Below are positions 10,236 to 20,800 of a DNA stretch of 64,000 nt, in pieces. The notes under the pieces are model-generated. The model ran no database searches and was not told the DNA's origin. It worked only from the letters and a program-made list of their open reading frames with translations. Each line of letters opens with the position of its first letter. Positions within the stretch are counted from its first letter, which is position 1. The stretch is from NCBI GenBank assembly GCA_012931725.1, contig CM022945.1:99517951-99581950 (forward strand), in the 5' to 3' direction. This stretch comes from Litsea cubeba (taxonomy: Eukaryota > Streptophyta > Magnoliopsida > Laurales > Lauraceae). The translations under genes and the position numbers were made by a program.

Positions 10236-11872
10236 TGAAAGACCAAGATCGAATCCTAGAGGGGAGGAGGGGGAGGGGGTGAATAGGATGCTACTAAAAA
10301 TTTAGACCACTTCTGAACATTTTGATTTTTAGGTGACTTATGCTTTGATGATGGTAAATTAGCTTGAGAAGAGAGAGAGTTTCTAAGTTATACATTCAAA
10401 ATCAAAAGACAACTACAAACTCTATTCAATCTCACACCCAACCATAAAGCCAACAATCATAAAAAGAAAGGTAAACACAAATCACCATAACACAACCAAT
10501 TATAGTGGTTCGGCCAAATTGCCTACATCCACTCCCGGTAACCTTACCGGATTTCACTAATCAATTCAAGGTTTAGGATCACCTCAAACCTTACAACCTC
10601 ATCACTATGTTTTTCAAGGATAAACATAAACCTTTACATCACAACAAGTGCTTTTTAAGGCTAAACACCAACCTTTACAACATAGATTTTTCTCTTAAGT
10701 AAAATGCCTATTTATGCATGGATAAGAGAACAAATTGAACACAATGATTTACCTCTAGATAGGCTGAATAGACAATGATAACTCAACTACTAGAAGCATG
10801 CATATGAATGATAATGTTTATGACTAATGCATGGACTAGAAAACACTCTTTCTCTTTTAAAAGATTGAACTTTAAATGATGCAAAAGATGATAATCATAT
10901 GTAAGAGAAAGAGTTGTATTACTTAACACGTTTTTTTTTTTTCAAAAGATCAAACTTGAAATAATAGATTTGAAAGTTAATGTTCAAAAACACATGTGAA
11001 TGAAAAGACATATGTTGATTTCATAATGCTAAAGGTTTTCAAAGATCAAAGCATGTTATGAAAAGAAACAACATCTTAAGAAGAGGGCTAACAATTTGAT
11101 CATGCTTAAAAGAAAACAAAGATGAAAAATCTAAGCATGAAATAGAAGTAGAGATTTAGAAAGCACACCCATTTTAAGGATCAAAGGTTGAAAAGTTGAA
11201 ATGCCTCCATAATCCCTTTTGAAAAGCTCTTGAAAAGTTCCTCTCCTTTGGGCTCAAAAGTTCTCAAAAATTCAGCAACTCTCCCAAAAGAGAAAGTCAC
11301 TTTTTATAGAAAAAGTGCTCCCAACGAGTAGCTCTCGGTTAGCCGACAACTAGGTGTCGGTCAACCGACAGCCCAACGGTCACAACCCAACGGCTATATT
11401 TTTGAAAAAATTGCTGACCAAGAAACACTTGTCGGTTTGACCGACATCATCGGTCAACCGACCTTGGAACCAACACAGGAACCGACAGAGCAAAAATGCT
11501 AAAAATGAAGCTCTCTGATATTGGAACCGACAATCTCTCGGTCTTGAAATTTAAGCATTATCGGTTGACCGACAGGAGCCGAAGAGCTGACCGACAGAGA
11601 AGATATGAAAATTGTAGCTCTCTGGAACTGGAACCGATGAGCTCTCGACTGGACTTGGTTCTTATGTCGGCTGACCGATAGGAGCCGACAGACTGACCGA
11701 CAGACTATACAATCAGAAATCCCGAAGTTCTGAAGGTTTTTCAAGTAAAGACAAAGATTATGGAAGCAAAATATGCATGAGGATCCTAAGAAGGAGAGCA
11801 TGAATGAGTAAGAGGTCAAGCTAAGACAATGAATGCATCCAATCAAATTGCAACAAAATAAAAACTCTAACA
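10236..11872 (-). repeat. 5' LTR (right copy) of the Copia retrotransposon
   Basis: 1,637 bp, matching 3322-4971 end to end (TG...CA). It has the same TATAGTGGTTCGGCC phrase and CGGTTGACCGACAG cluster (11330-11705). The bases after it, CTATA (11873-11877), repeat those before the left LTR. Confidence 0.96.
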
Positions 11873-12200
11873 CTATATACATCGATACACAGCGATATCA
11901 ATGTAAAATTATCAACTATATAAATCCCCGTTGGAGAATCCTTATTCCAATGGTAGTAAAGAATCATTAGATCTATGGATTCATCACCTATTACAAAACA
12001 TGCTCTAGACAACAAATTCTCACTTAAATGGATTTGCACACTGAACCTTATTTTTTCTGAACTATATGCATCTATACAGAGCGATATCAATGTGAAATCA
12101 TCAACAATATAAATCCCTGGTGGAGAATCATTATTCCAGTGGTAGTAAGAATCATTAGATTTATGGATTCCTCACCTATTACAAAACATGCGCTAGACAA
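11873..12200. repeat. Host tandem repeat interrupted by the Copia insertion
   Basis: The sequence CTCACTTAAATGGATTTGCAC...CTTATTTTTCTCAACTATA before the Copia element (about 3275-3321) continues after it (TACATCGATACACAGCGATATC, from 11878). An uninterrupted second copy follows at about 12020-12200. One unit is about 180 bp and the second copy represents the empty target site. Confidence 0.85.
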
Positions 12201-12849
12201 AAATCCATAATCTTTAGGATTTTAAACTCCAAGAACTTTTCATGGAAATTATGCACTCTCTTGCTTTTCTTTCCAAATTGGAAAAAAAGGATGAATTATA
12301 TGGGTGTGAAATCCCGGTTGAAAGATGTATACACAAAAAGTATATAAAAAAACTTCATACTTCCTGGAATTCAATACATTAAAGTTGGATGTTAGTTGAG
12401 AAAAAAAAAAAACATCAAACCTCCTCTCCTTGAGCTACATCAGCTCCTCTATGCCACATCAGCCATTGCTTCTACCCTTAGCATAGAGTATTTTGCAACT
12501 ATTATTTTCGTCTCATGTATTTTGATTCTCAACCCTCATTAAGGCTCTCTTAATTCTCATATTATTCAACATTATTTCTCCTAAATATTTGAAAATATTC
12601 TAAAACAACGCATGACCATAAAATCTAGAAGAAATGATATTAACTCTATAATAGAGTTGAGTCAAATCCATAAACATGGAACCTACTTTTAATCATGACA
12701 AACTCCTCAATTTCAATCTACCAACATGATAGGTGATATGTTTGAATGCGGACCCATAGAAGAGTGTTATTATCCATTGAATTGAACTATACCTTCAACT
12801 ATGGGTGGTAGAACTCTGACCCAATCCGAGTCCAAATCCGCTGATTCTA
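12201..12849. other. Non-coding stretch, no gene seen
   Basis: AT-rich sequence with stops in all frames. No repeat, RNA gene or transposon end was recognised. Confidence 0.5.
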
Positions 12850-13014
12850 CGAATCAGGGAGATACTGCTTTGTCTAATCAAAATTAGCCAACTGTCTAAA
12901 ATCTTATCGAGCTAATGCACCTTCTCAGTTACTTCCTTGGAATGAGAAAATCAATGAAGAGATTTTACATAGTTGGATAATTTTAATTGGACAAAATAAT
13001 ATCTCCCTGTTTCG
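12850..13014. mobile_element. Small MITE with about 45-bp inverted ends
   Basis: The left end CGAATCAGGGAGATACTGCT and the inverted right end CGAAACAGGGAGATATTATT are similar for about 45 bp (12850-12895 and 12968-13014), leaving a short loop. A diverged relative is at 13873-14015. No clear target duplication, so the superfamily is not assigned. Confidence 0.65.
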
Positions 13015-13872
13015 AAAAAAACTTGCATATTTCCACCTACAGTATATAAGGGTAGGTCACGGGTCATGAAAACCTAACTCATGTTTTCATGAATTAGGTT
13101 ACAGCCAATCCAAATTACCCATATAATATGGGCCTAACCAAAGCTAACTATGTCTTAATCTCAAATGCCTCTTTTGGGTCCCACATGTCATGTATATTAT
13201 CATAATTCTTCTTCAATATTCCACGCATGTTAGCCCAAAACCCCAACCTTCTGCTTCTTTCTTTTTCTTTTTTAATATTATCCATAATAAAAACTATTTA
13301 TTTCTCTCTAATAGTGCTCTAGAAATCTATCCAATTCCATGTCAAGGTTTGTATGTCAAAGTCCTAAAAACCCATTTACATGGTAACAAGGAGTCATAAC
13401 AAGAAGTTTCAACAAAGACTTATCGATATTCAACCCCTTCAACATCAATTGCAAGGATGGCCTAAACCATGCCAGGATCCTCATGTTCATTTCCGTCATC
13501 AATTGAATGTCAAACTCAACTTGAACCGGATGACTGTCATCCTAGACTAGATGAGGCTTTTCACACCTAGGCCACAATCCGCCTGTGGCCTGTCCTTTGC
13601 CAACCTCCTCGCACCTATTAGGGGACATTGCCCTTGATTTTTTTGCCCCCAATATCTAGGTACACCTATTCAGCCCCACCTCTATCCCTACCTTGTTCTT
13701 TAGACCATCTTTCCCACAAAACTCTAACCATAACCCTAACTCAAAATAGGACATTCATTCAAGTTGTGTTAGGTCAAATTAAAAGGGTACTTGACCCACA
13801 CTTGACCCACAATGAATGCATATGCGAGTTAAACTATGTTAACTTGCATTAGATATGGATTGAGGTAAGTCT
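13015..13872. other. Non-coding stretch, no gene seen
   Basis: No coding exon, RNA gene or complete mobile element recognised. Short open frames lack any domain signature. Confidence 0.45.
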
Positions 13873-14015
13873 GTTTTATCCAATCCATATTCGCCAATCC
13901 TGTAAAATTTTATGCCAGCTAATGCACTCTCTCAAAAATTAAAAATAAAAAAAAATATTTTACATATGATTGGCGATTGTAGATTGGACGAAACAACATC
14001 TCTCTGTTTCTATGA
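13873..14015. mobile_element. Diverged second copy of the 12850 MITE family
   Basis: GTTTTATCCAATCCATATTC on the left and the inverse of GATTGTAGATTGGACGAAAC on the right, with GCTAATGCACTCTCTCA in the middle, match the arrangement at 12850-13014. Ends are more decayed. Confidence 0.5.
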
Positions 14016-14224
14016 AATAAGGGATCCGTACTCAGATTGAGATAGCCTAACCTGATTTCAAAACATGTTAGATACTAGATTGATCTTCATCTTACACACT
14101 TATTGTGATCCCACTGCTTTCACATTGACATGACGAGGCTTGATCCCCTTCCTAAAACTAATGACCACCTAACATTTTATGAGTACAAATGACCATAAGT
14201 CCTCAAACAAATCATATTAGACTA

Positions 14225-14488
14225 GCCCATGTTTGGCACCTCTATTTCCAACCTCTACTTGTCTAAATGTCTAAAGCGGACAGAGGTTATGAAAATAAGA
14301 GCGTTTGGCACAACATTCTAGCCTCTGTCCGTTTTAGACATTTAGAGGCAAATCCTCTAAAATCCAAATGTTCAAAAAGTGGACAGTTGAAAAATAAAGC
14401 TTTGGCCTCTTCTTTGTATGACTCTTTTTTTTATGGCTCTATTTTTATTAGTTCCGTCAGAAAAAGAGTAGAGATACCAAACATGGCC
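14225..14488. mobile_element. MITE with GTTTGG-type ends and an inner hairpin
   Basis: The left end GCCCATGTTTGGCACCTCTA and the inverted right end GGCCATGTTTGGTATCTCTA agree at most of 20 positions. Inside, 14257-14290 and 14320-14352 form an inverted repeat around GTCTAAATGTCTAAA and CGGACAGAGG. It lies only about 290 bp upstream of the PEX22 start codon. No clean target duplication was found. Confidence 0.6.
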
Positions 14489-14593
14489 TCATACAAATCT
14501 TCCCCAATCTTTCTAATCCAAAAATCCAAATACAAAATCTATCTCTCAACCTACGTGTACGGATAGATCTAGCCCCTGACCTCACATGTTTGG

Positions 14594-14599
14594 CACGTG
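14594..14599. promoter_or_regulatory. G-box (CACGTG) upstream of PEX22
   Basis: A perfect CACGTG palindrome in TTGGCACGTGACATT, 177-182 bp before the start codon. Such G-boxes bind bZIP and bHLH factors. Position is plausible for a promoter element, but function is inferred. Confidence 0.5.
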
Positions 14600-14671
14600 A
14601 CATTCTGTCGTTCCTTTCTTGAATTCTCTCGCAAGTCGATTCTCTCTTTTACTCGGAGCTTTTCTAAGACA

Positions 14672-14713
14672 ATGGCGAAATCGAAGCTTCTAGGGTTAGG
14701 GTTTATCATCTGA
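14672..14713 (+). other. Upstream ORF of 13 codons in the PEX22 leader
   Basis: An ATG at 14672 in good context (CAATGGC) reads MAKSKLLGLGFII and stops at 14711-14713, 62 bp before the PEX22 start. It contains TAGGGTTAGGGTTT, a telo-box-like stretch common in plant promoters and leaders. Whether it is transcribed depends on the start site, which cannot be seen. Confidence 0.5.
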
Positions 14714-14775
14714 AACCCCTCCTTCTCATCTCTCTCATCAAGATTCTTCCTATTTGTTCTTTTTTGTATTCTGCG

Positions 14776-14889
14776 ATGGCCGATTCATCCAAGGAAGAGC
14801 TGGTTCAGCTGATCAAGAGATGCGGAGCTTATCTCACTCTCAAGATCTCGAATCTCTTTCCATTCTCTTCTACTTCTCTTCAACCCCAG
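14776..14889 (+). CDS. PEX22: PEX22 exon 1, residues 1-38
   Basis: Encodes MADSSKEELVQLIKRCGAYL and LTLKISNLFPFSSTSLQPQ. The ATG at 14776 (GCGATGG) was chosen because MADSS and the following helix match the start of plant PEX22. The exon ends CAG before GTTCAG. Confidence 0.93.
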
Positions 14890-17800
14890 GTTCAGAATCA
14901 GATCCCCCCCGTTTTCAATCCATCAATTTTTGTTTCATGCCTTCTTAACTTTTTGATTTTGCTTGATTATGAAGGAAATGCGATCTGTTTTAGATTTATG
15001 CAATTGGGGGCTGTTTTTAATTTGGACTTTTTTGTCTGATTGTATGCGTTCTTTGATTGGTTTCTGTTCGTTTTGGATGTGTTGGATGAATTTGAATTTT
15101 GTATAGTCAGTAGTTTTGTTTTTAATTTAGTTGATGAGAAATGATCCTATGCTGCAATTAAGGCCCCGTTTGGCATCATGCCAATGGGACGATCCCATGT
15201 TCCCACGGTACAAAACCGCAAAAAACATGTTTGGTTAGCTAAATTAACGTTTTGAATTTTATTCTCCACGGAAGGATCCCAAAAAACCTGTCCCGCTGGA
15301 TTCAGAAAGTGAAAACGATAAAATTTCGTGTTTTTTTTTTGAGATGCGTCTGGCTGGCACGATTACTTCTCCATCTCCTTTCCGCATTTTTAAATAGTAA
15401 GAGGACATCATAAGATTTCCTTGCGTCTCCAGATCGTCTGCAGTTGTAGCCTGTCAACTCAAATATCCGATACACCAGCCCTTGCAAATTTCTCCGTCTC
15501 TCACCCAAAAGACCCACTTCCTTTTTCTTCTTCTTCCTCTTTTCTTGTATTTTCTTTCTTTTTATTTTTCTTTTTTTAATCTTTTCTTCTCTCATCTCCC
15601 CAACCCACCCACACGAACACGATCCCTCTCTTCCCTTTCTTTCTTTTTTCTTCGTCTGCCCAGCCCCTTGATCTCTCTTTTTCTCTCTCCTCTCTCCCCT
15701 CCCTCTCTGGCTCTCTCCCTGCCCATTTGTTCCAGTTTTGGAATTATGAATACTCTGTATCCACTTACACAGATTTTGATTCTGGATGTGATGCATGGAT
15801 TGCATTTTCTTCAATCTCTAAAGTTCAGTAAATCACATTTTAATATATTCCATGTCAATTTTGTTCTTCATATGATTTTATCAATCTTATTGTCTATGTA
15901 AAAACTAAAAAGGATGAACTATGAACAGCTACACTTTTTTCTCATGTTGCAATGTCAAGGGCTGGATTGAATAGGTGGGTCAGTGGATGGGACGATGGGT
16001 ACTATTGGTGGGTTAATGGATGGGTTGTGTGAATGGTTATACAGTGGGTGGGTTGATAGATTGGATTCCTTTGTGGGGTTGCACATGTGAGTTTCCCAAG
16101 CTTAGGTTGGGAGTTAAATTATGAACTGGTAATTGGGGGTTTGCGAGTAATGGTGACTGAAAAGAAAGGAGGTCGAGAGTAAGTTGATCGAGTTGAGTTA
16201 TGGTTTCGTTAAGTTGGTGAAGTGGGTTGAATTGTTTGGTTCGGATGTATATATGATTGACTAGTAAAGGTGTTTGTTGGTGATGATGGATGGACGAGGA
16301 AGGTGGCCGTTTGGTTGGGGAATTGGGAAAGAGATGGATGATGAGCAGACGAACTTAAGAAAATGTACAGAGGCATGGGATGAAGGTGAGTTCGTTGGTT
16401 GTACATTCATGGGTGGGCCCTACTATTTTTAATAACTTAGATGAATGGATGAATATTTATAATAAATTTATCCCACGCTATTACTAAATATGATTTTTGA
16501 AATCTTATTTATTAGAACTAAATTGTTATGTTGTTACCAAATAAGTTTCGTGCAACACGTTCTCAATAGAATAATTTAACATAACATTACCAAACAAGTT
16601 CTTCATAGAACAACATTGGCACAACTTGATCTCAGCACAGCCCGATCTCAGCACAAAATCGGGAACAACGCAGGAACGATTCCAAACAGGGCCTAATGTG
16701 GTAAGATTGCGCCTTTGTGTGATCGAACTTGCACCTCGATATTTCTAGGGGTGGCTCTGATTTACTCCAATTGGATTGATATGCAGCGTTGGATCAGTTA
16801 TTTATGGAGCATGTAGTTATGTTTTCGGCACATGATCAATCGCATGGTCTATATCACTCCAGTTGGTGTGAGGTGTAGTTGATAGTGGCTTTGATTAAGG
16901 AAAATTTGGGGGTTCCCCACATGGGTGAAATCAGGTTGTCAGCTGCCATCAGTGCAATTACAGACGTTCTCTCTTTATTGATAATTGAATTCAGCATTTG
17001 TAAGGAGGAAGAAGGGTGTAAGGGATTGTTGGTGTTGCAAATTGAGGGCAGATTGTGGTAATGGGAGTGAATTGGGAAGAAGCATTGTGTAAGAGGTAGT
17101 GTGAAGAACATGCCCCTATCAAAAGTTATAAATCTACCTCTATAATAAAAGTTCTGGGTCCTTGAAGGTCAGCTGGTTAGGGACATGGGTGTGAGTTTGA
17201 GAGTGCATGGATTTGAGTTCTCCATGAAGCAAAAGAAAGAAAAATCTAGGTCATACAATCTCCATGTGAACATCATATTAAGGAAAAATGATAGAAAAGG
17301 AAAAGATATGAAACAAGCGGAGAAAAATATTAAAAGCATAGTTAACTGCTTTGCAATTTGTCTGATTCGCATTTGAGTTCATAGTTTGCGGTTCAAAGCT
17401 TTCTTCTATTTACAAATTTGATGGGGTAGGTTTGCTTAATTCCCTTTTCAAGTTGTTTCATTCGCAATTTGAGTTCACTGAGTTCGATGTACTAATTCGA
17501 GATAATTTACAAGAGATACCTTTACATTTTTCATCAAAGTGTCTTTTTATATTGGAATATCACCAGGGCTCATTTATGAAATCTTAACCACTCATCATCT
17601 CCTATACGTAGGTTGTGGCATAAATTTTAGTTTAGTTACTGTAAAATCCACGGTTAGATTGATCATTATTGTTCACACGATTAACATACACAAGAATAAA
17701 TGGGTGAGATTATGTGTTTTACATTTAATTGATTTAATGGTAGCACAAACTCAGATTTCTGTGAAATTTGGCCCACCACCATTTCACTTGTGAAGGGCTT

Positions 17801-20800
17801 ATTTTTACTGGTTTAGATTTATAAATGGGCCCTAATTCTGGATTAGTAGAAATAATCATGTCTATTTTAATTCAGTGAAGCAGCACAAAATATAATATTT
17901 AGATTCCACAAGATTTTTAAGATTAACATAAATTTTTATGCAGTATAATATATACATATAAATATGTGCGATTAATCTTTTAGTGGGCCCATCCCATAAA
18001 AGAGGAAGACAACCATTTTGATGGGTTTAGATTTCTAATTGATAGGCCGCATTAGCCTCTCAAGTTCTGTAAATCCATATTGTAGAGTACCTCCACTTTA
18101 GTCAAATCAAGTGAGAGGTAGGGAAAGGAAAGATGGCACAATGCATTAAATTACCATCCCATTTTGCACTTACTAGTGAAGTCAAGAGAGAGATGGGAAA
18201 AAGGAAAGATGGTACAGTGCATTAAATTACCATCCCATTATCCCATGGAATGAAACAAAATAACCAATGGAAAAAGAGTGAGAGATCGATGGGCACTATT
18301 CTCTCCTCCTTTTCATCTTCTTCTCCATCATCATCTCTTTCTTTACATCTTTCCTTACCTCTCTACGACCCTTTATCTTATTCCTTTCTCCTGCATAATT
18401 TACCTATGATTTAAAGGCTCTTACTTTCCTTTCCATGTATGAATGACTCGGACTTTTAATTTTCTTATCCATCGACAAACGAACTACTGCAGACTAAGGC
18501 ACTTCAAAAACCCTGAATCAACAAAATCAAATAGCGGACTGTTTGATTCGAACAGTACAAGATTGGGGGGCACATAGAACAACTTTTAACTATGGTTAAA
18601 AGGAGGCTGAACTGATCAAATTGTCTAATAGAGTGTTCCTTTTGGTCTGCTGTTCCAGGTTTTGTTCAATTGGAACAAAATGAATGAGAAGTTTTTGAAA
18701 TATTGAAACTTTTGGCTCTTACACATTTTGTTTCTCCAAATAAGAAGGTTTCTGTATCGGTAAAAAGAAAGAAGGTTTCTACTTCAGTTGGTCGATTTGT
18801 GCTTCAATTCATTTTCTCTTTTGCTAAAATCTGGGTAGGAATGGATTGAACATTATGTAGGTTTCTCCCAACTCCTCTTGCTGAAAAAGCCAAAATTAAA
18901 AAGAATAAATGTGAAAGGCTTTGGAACGTATAATCCAATATTATTATTATTATTATAAATCGTGCAAATGTTTTAGCAGTATGTAAACGGTATTATTGGT
19001 TGTATCACTACTTTAAGGAATATATTGTCGTATCCCGAAAGACTGATGTGTATGTATATCAACCAGACTTTTAAGCTAACACCGTAGTGGTTTGGTGATA
19101 CATTAAGGAATATATTGTCGTATCCCGAAAGAATGATGTGGATATCAGCCAGACTTTTAAGCTAACACCATAGTGGTTTGGCCCAATATCCTGACTGGAC
19201 CTGACCAAAAGGTAATATGTCTGGGTCAAACTGTATACTAGACGAGTTGGGTCTTTGGTGAGGGTTTAGTCAATGGTTTGGGGCACAAAATTGTGGGAGA
19301 CGACAACCAGGACTAGCTGTTTTTACGGACTGAATCGAGGAAAGTTGGTCTGGCTGTCTTTTTGATTGATTAGGATCATTATAACAGGATTTAGGTTGGC
19401 TGGATGGAAGATTTGTGGTTGAATTTCCAGCAGAGTTTCTGAATATTTTTGGTGGTCATTGGGCAGATCTAAGTTGGATTGGTGCAGGATTGGATGCTAG
19501 GGCTTCGGTCTACATCTGGTGCAGGTCTAGGAAATTGTAGAAAAGAAAAAGGGGAAATGAAGGAGAGAAGACGACGTTGATAAATGAATTATGCACTGGT
19601 TATAAGGGCTGATACTATTTTTCCCGAAATGGTTGATGCTAATGGGGCTCCTTTCTAGGAAATAAATTGTTTAACATTTAATCAAACTATTGATGTGCCT
19701 AGCTCCATTATCCATAGATTGAGTGAAATTTGGCCGGGCAATAGTACATAATGTTGACCGTTCGGATTTAAGGTGAGCCACATATAGGAATGCAAACAGA
19801 TCGGATTTAGGACACAGCCATTGTGTATCTGGTGTCGGATCTGTCTCTATAGATCAAGCTTCGAAATTGGGTTCGGATCCAACACAAAACCTAATCTAAA
19901 AGAAGATGTAGAGTGCATTTATATAATTGGATAGGAGATCTTCAAAAATACATATTTTTTTAAAATATAAGGTAGAAAATTCAATAGTATATGATTAAAG
20001 TTAAGTAAATTCTCACATATGCATATAACTCATGCTTTGAAGCCCTTAAAATCTATGTATATTTTTAATATGTGAATTTAATCATCTTGAATTTAAATTA
20101 TTGTGTGCGTGTGTGCAGATGCGCGAAACCTGCAATCGAACAACCATGCAATGCAGTCCACGGCAAGAGAGCAATGACTCACATCTTGACTCTCTTCTGA
20201 GTCAAGAGTTACATATTATATCATATATATATATATAATCATATATATATTATCTCTGCTTTCTTAGCCCCTAAAAAAGCCCCGGTATAGTGACCAAAAT
20301 GCCCTTAATCCTGAACCCGATCATTGGCTAACCCAATGGTCCACTCCGGTAAACCTAAAATACTAGACATATACCCATCATAAATCCTCTGGCTGGAGCA
20401 TAAGAGGCGCTTCAGTTCTAGATCCGAAGTTCCGAATTTCAATTGCATGCATTGCATGTGGGTCCAAATTTCTTCAGAATAAAAGAATAAATTATATATA
20501 TGTCTTATTCGAAATGGGAGACTTACCGACACCCACAGTCACTATCCGTTGCTCCTAGTTATCTATATACTACTATGGTCCCACGAATAGGCCTTTAGTT
20601 GTGAATTGTGATCACTGACACTATGGGCTCTCCCGGAAAACTTTTTTAGTCTGTTGGTAGGGACATGGATGGATCCTTGAGAGGGAGGTGAAGGTGTCTC
20701 ACCGCTGAGCTAGTGGTGGAGTGGCTCATTTCAACATAGCTATAAGCTTACATTATTTTATAAACAATTAAAAGACTTTTGACTCTAGAGAAAGCACTTT

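Larger units (their letters stand above)
3322..11872 (-). mobile_element. Complete, defective Ty1/Copia LTR retrotransposon
   Basis: An 8.55-kb element in minus orientation: 5' LTR 10236-11872, primer-binding site, gag, zinc knuckle, protease, integrase, reverse transcriptase, RNase H, polypurine tract, 3' LTR 3322-4971. The order protease-integrase-RT defines Copia. The exact 5-bp duplication CTATA flanks it (3317-3321 and 11873-11877). The coding region carries at least five stops and three frameshifts and has lost a catalytic Asp of RT, so it cannot move by itself. Gag and LTR size suggest the Tork/SIRE side of Copia, but the lineage is not certain without a tree. Confidence 0.96.

Noticed and set aside
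3322..11872. Idea that the Copia copy was already dead when inserted and was mobilised in trans
   Set aside because: The LTRs differ by about 2% by eye, so dozens of later mutations are expected over 8.5 kb. The stops and frameshifts can all have arisen after insertion.
15302..15901. Open frames of 170 (minus) and 139 (plus) codons
   Set aside because: Both come from a CT-rich tract inside the Harbinger-like element. The products are Arg/Lys/Glu or Ser/Leu/Phe simple sequence.
17155..17240. A functional tRNA gene
   Set aside because: A- and B-box-like motifs and one stem are present, but there is no acceptor stem or cloverleaf.
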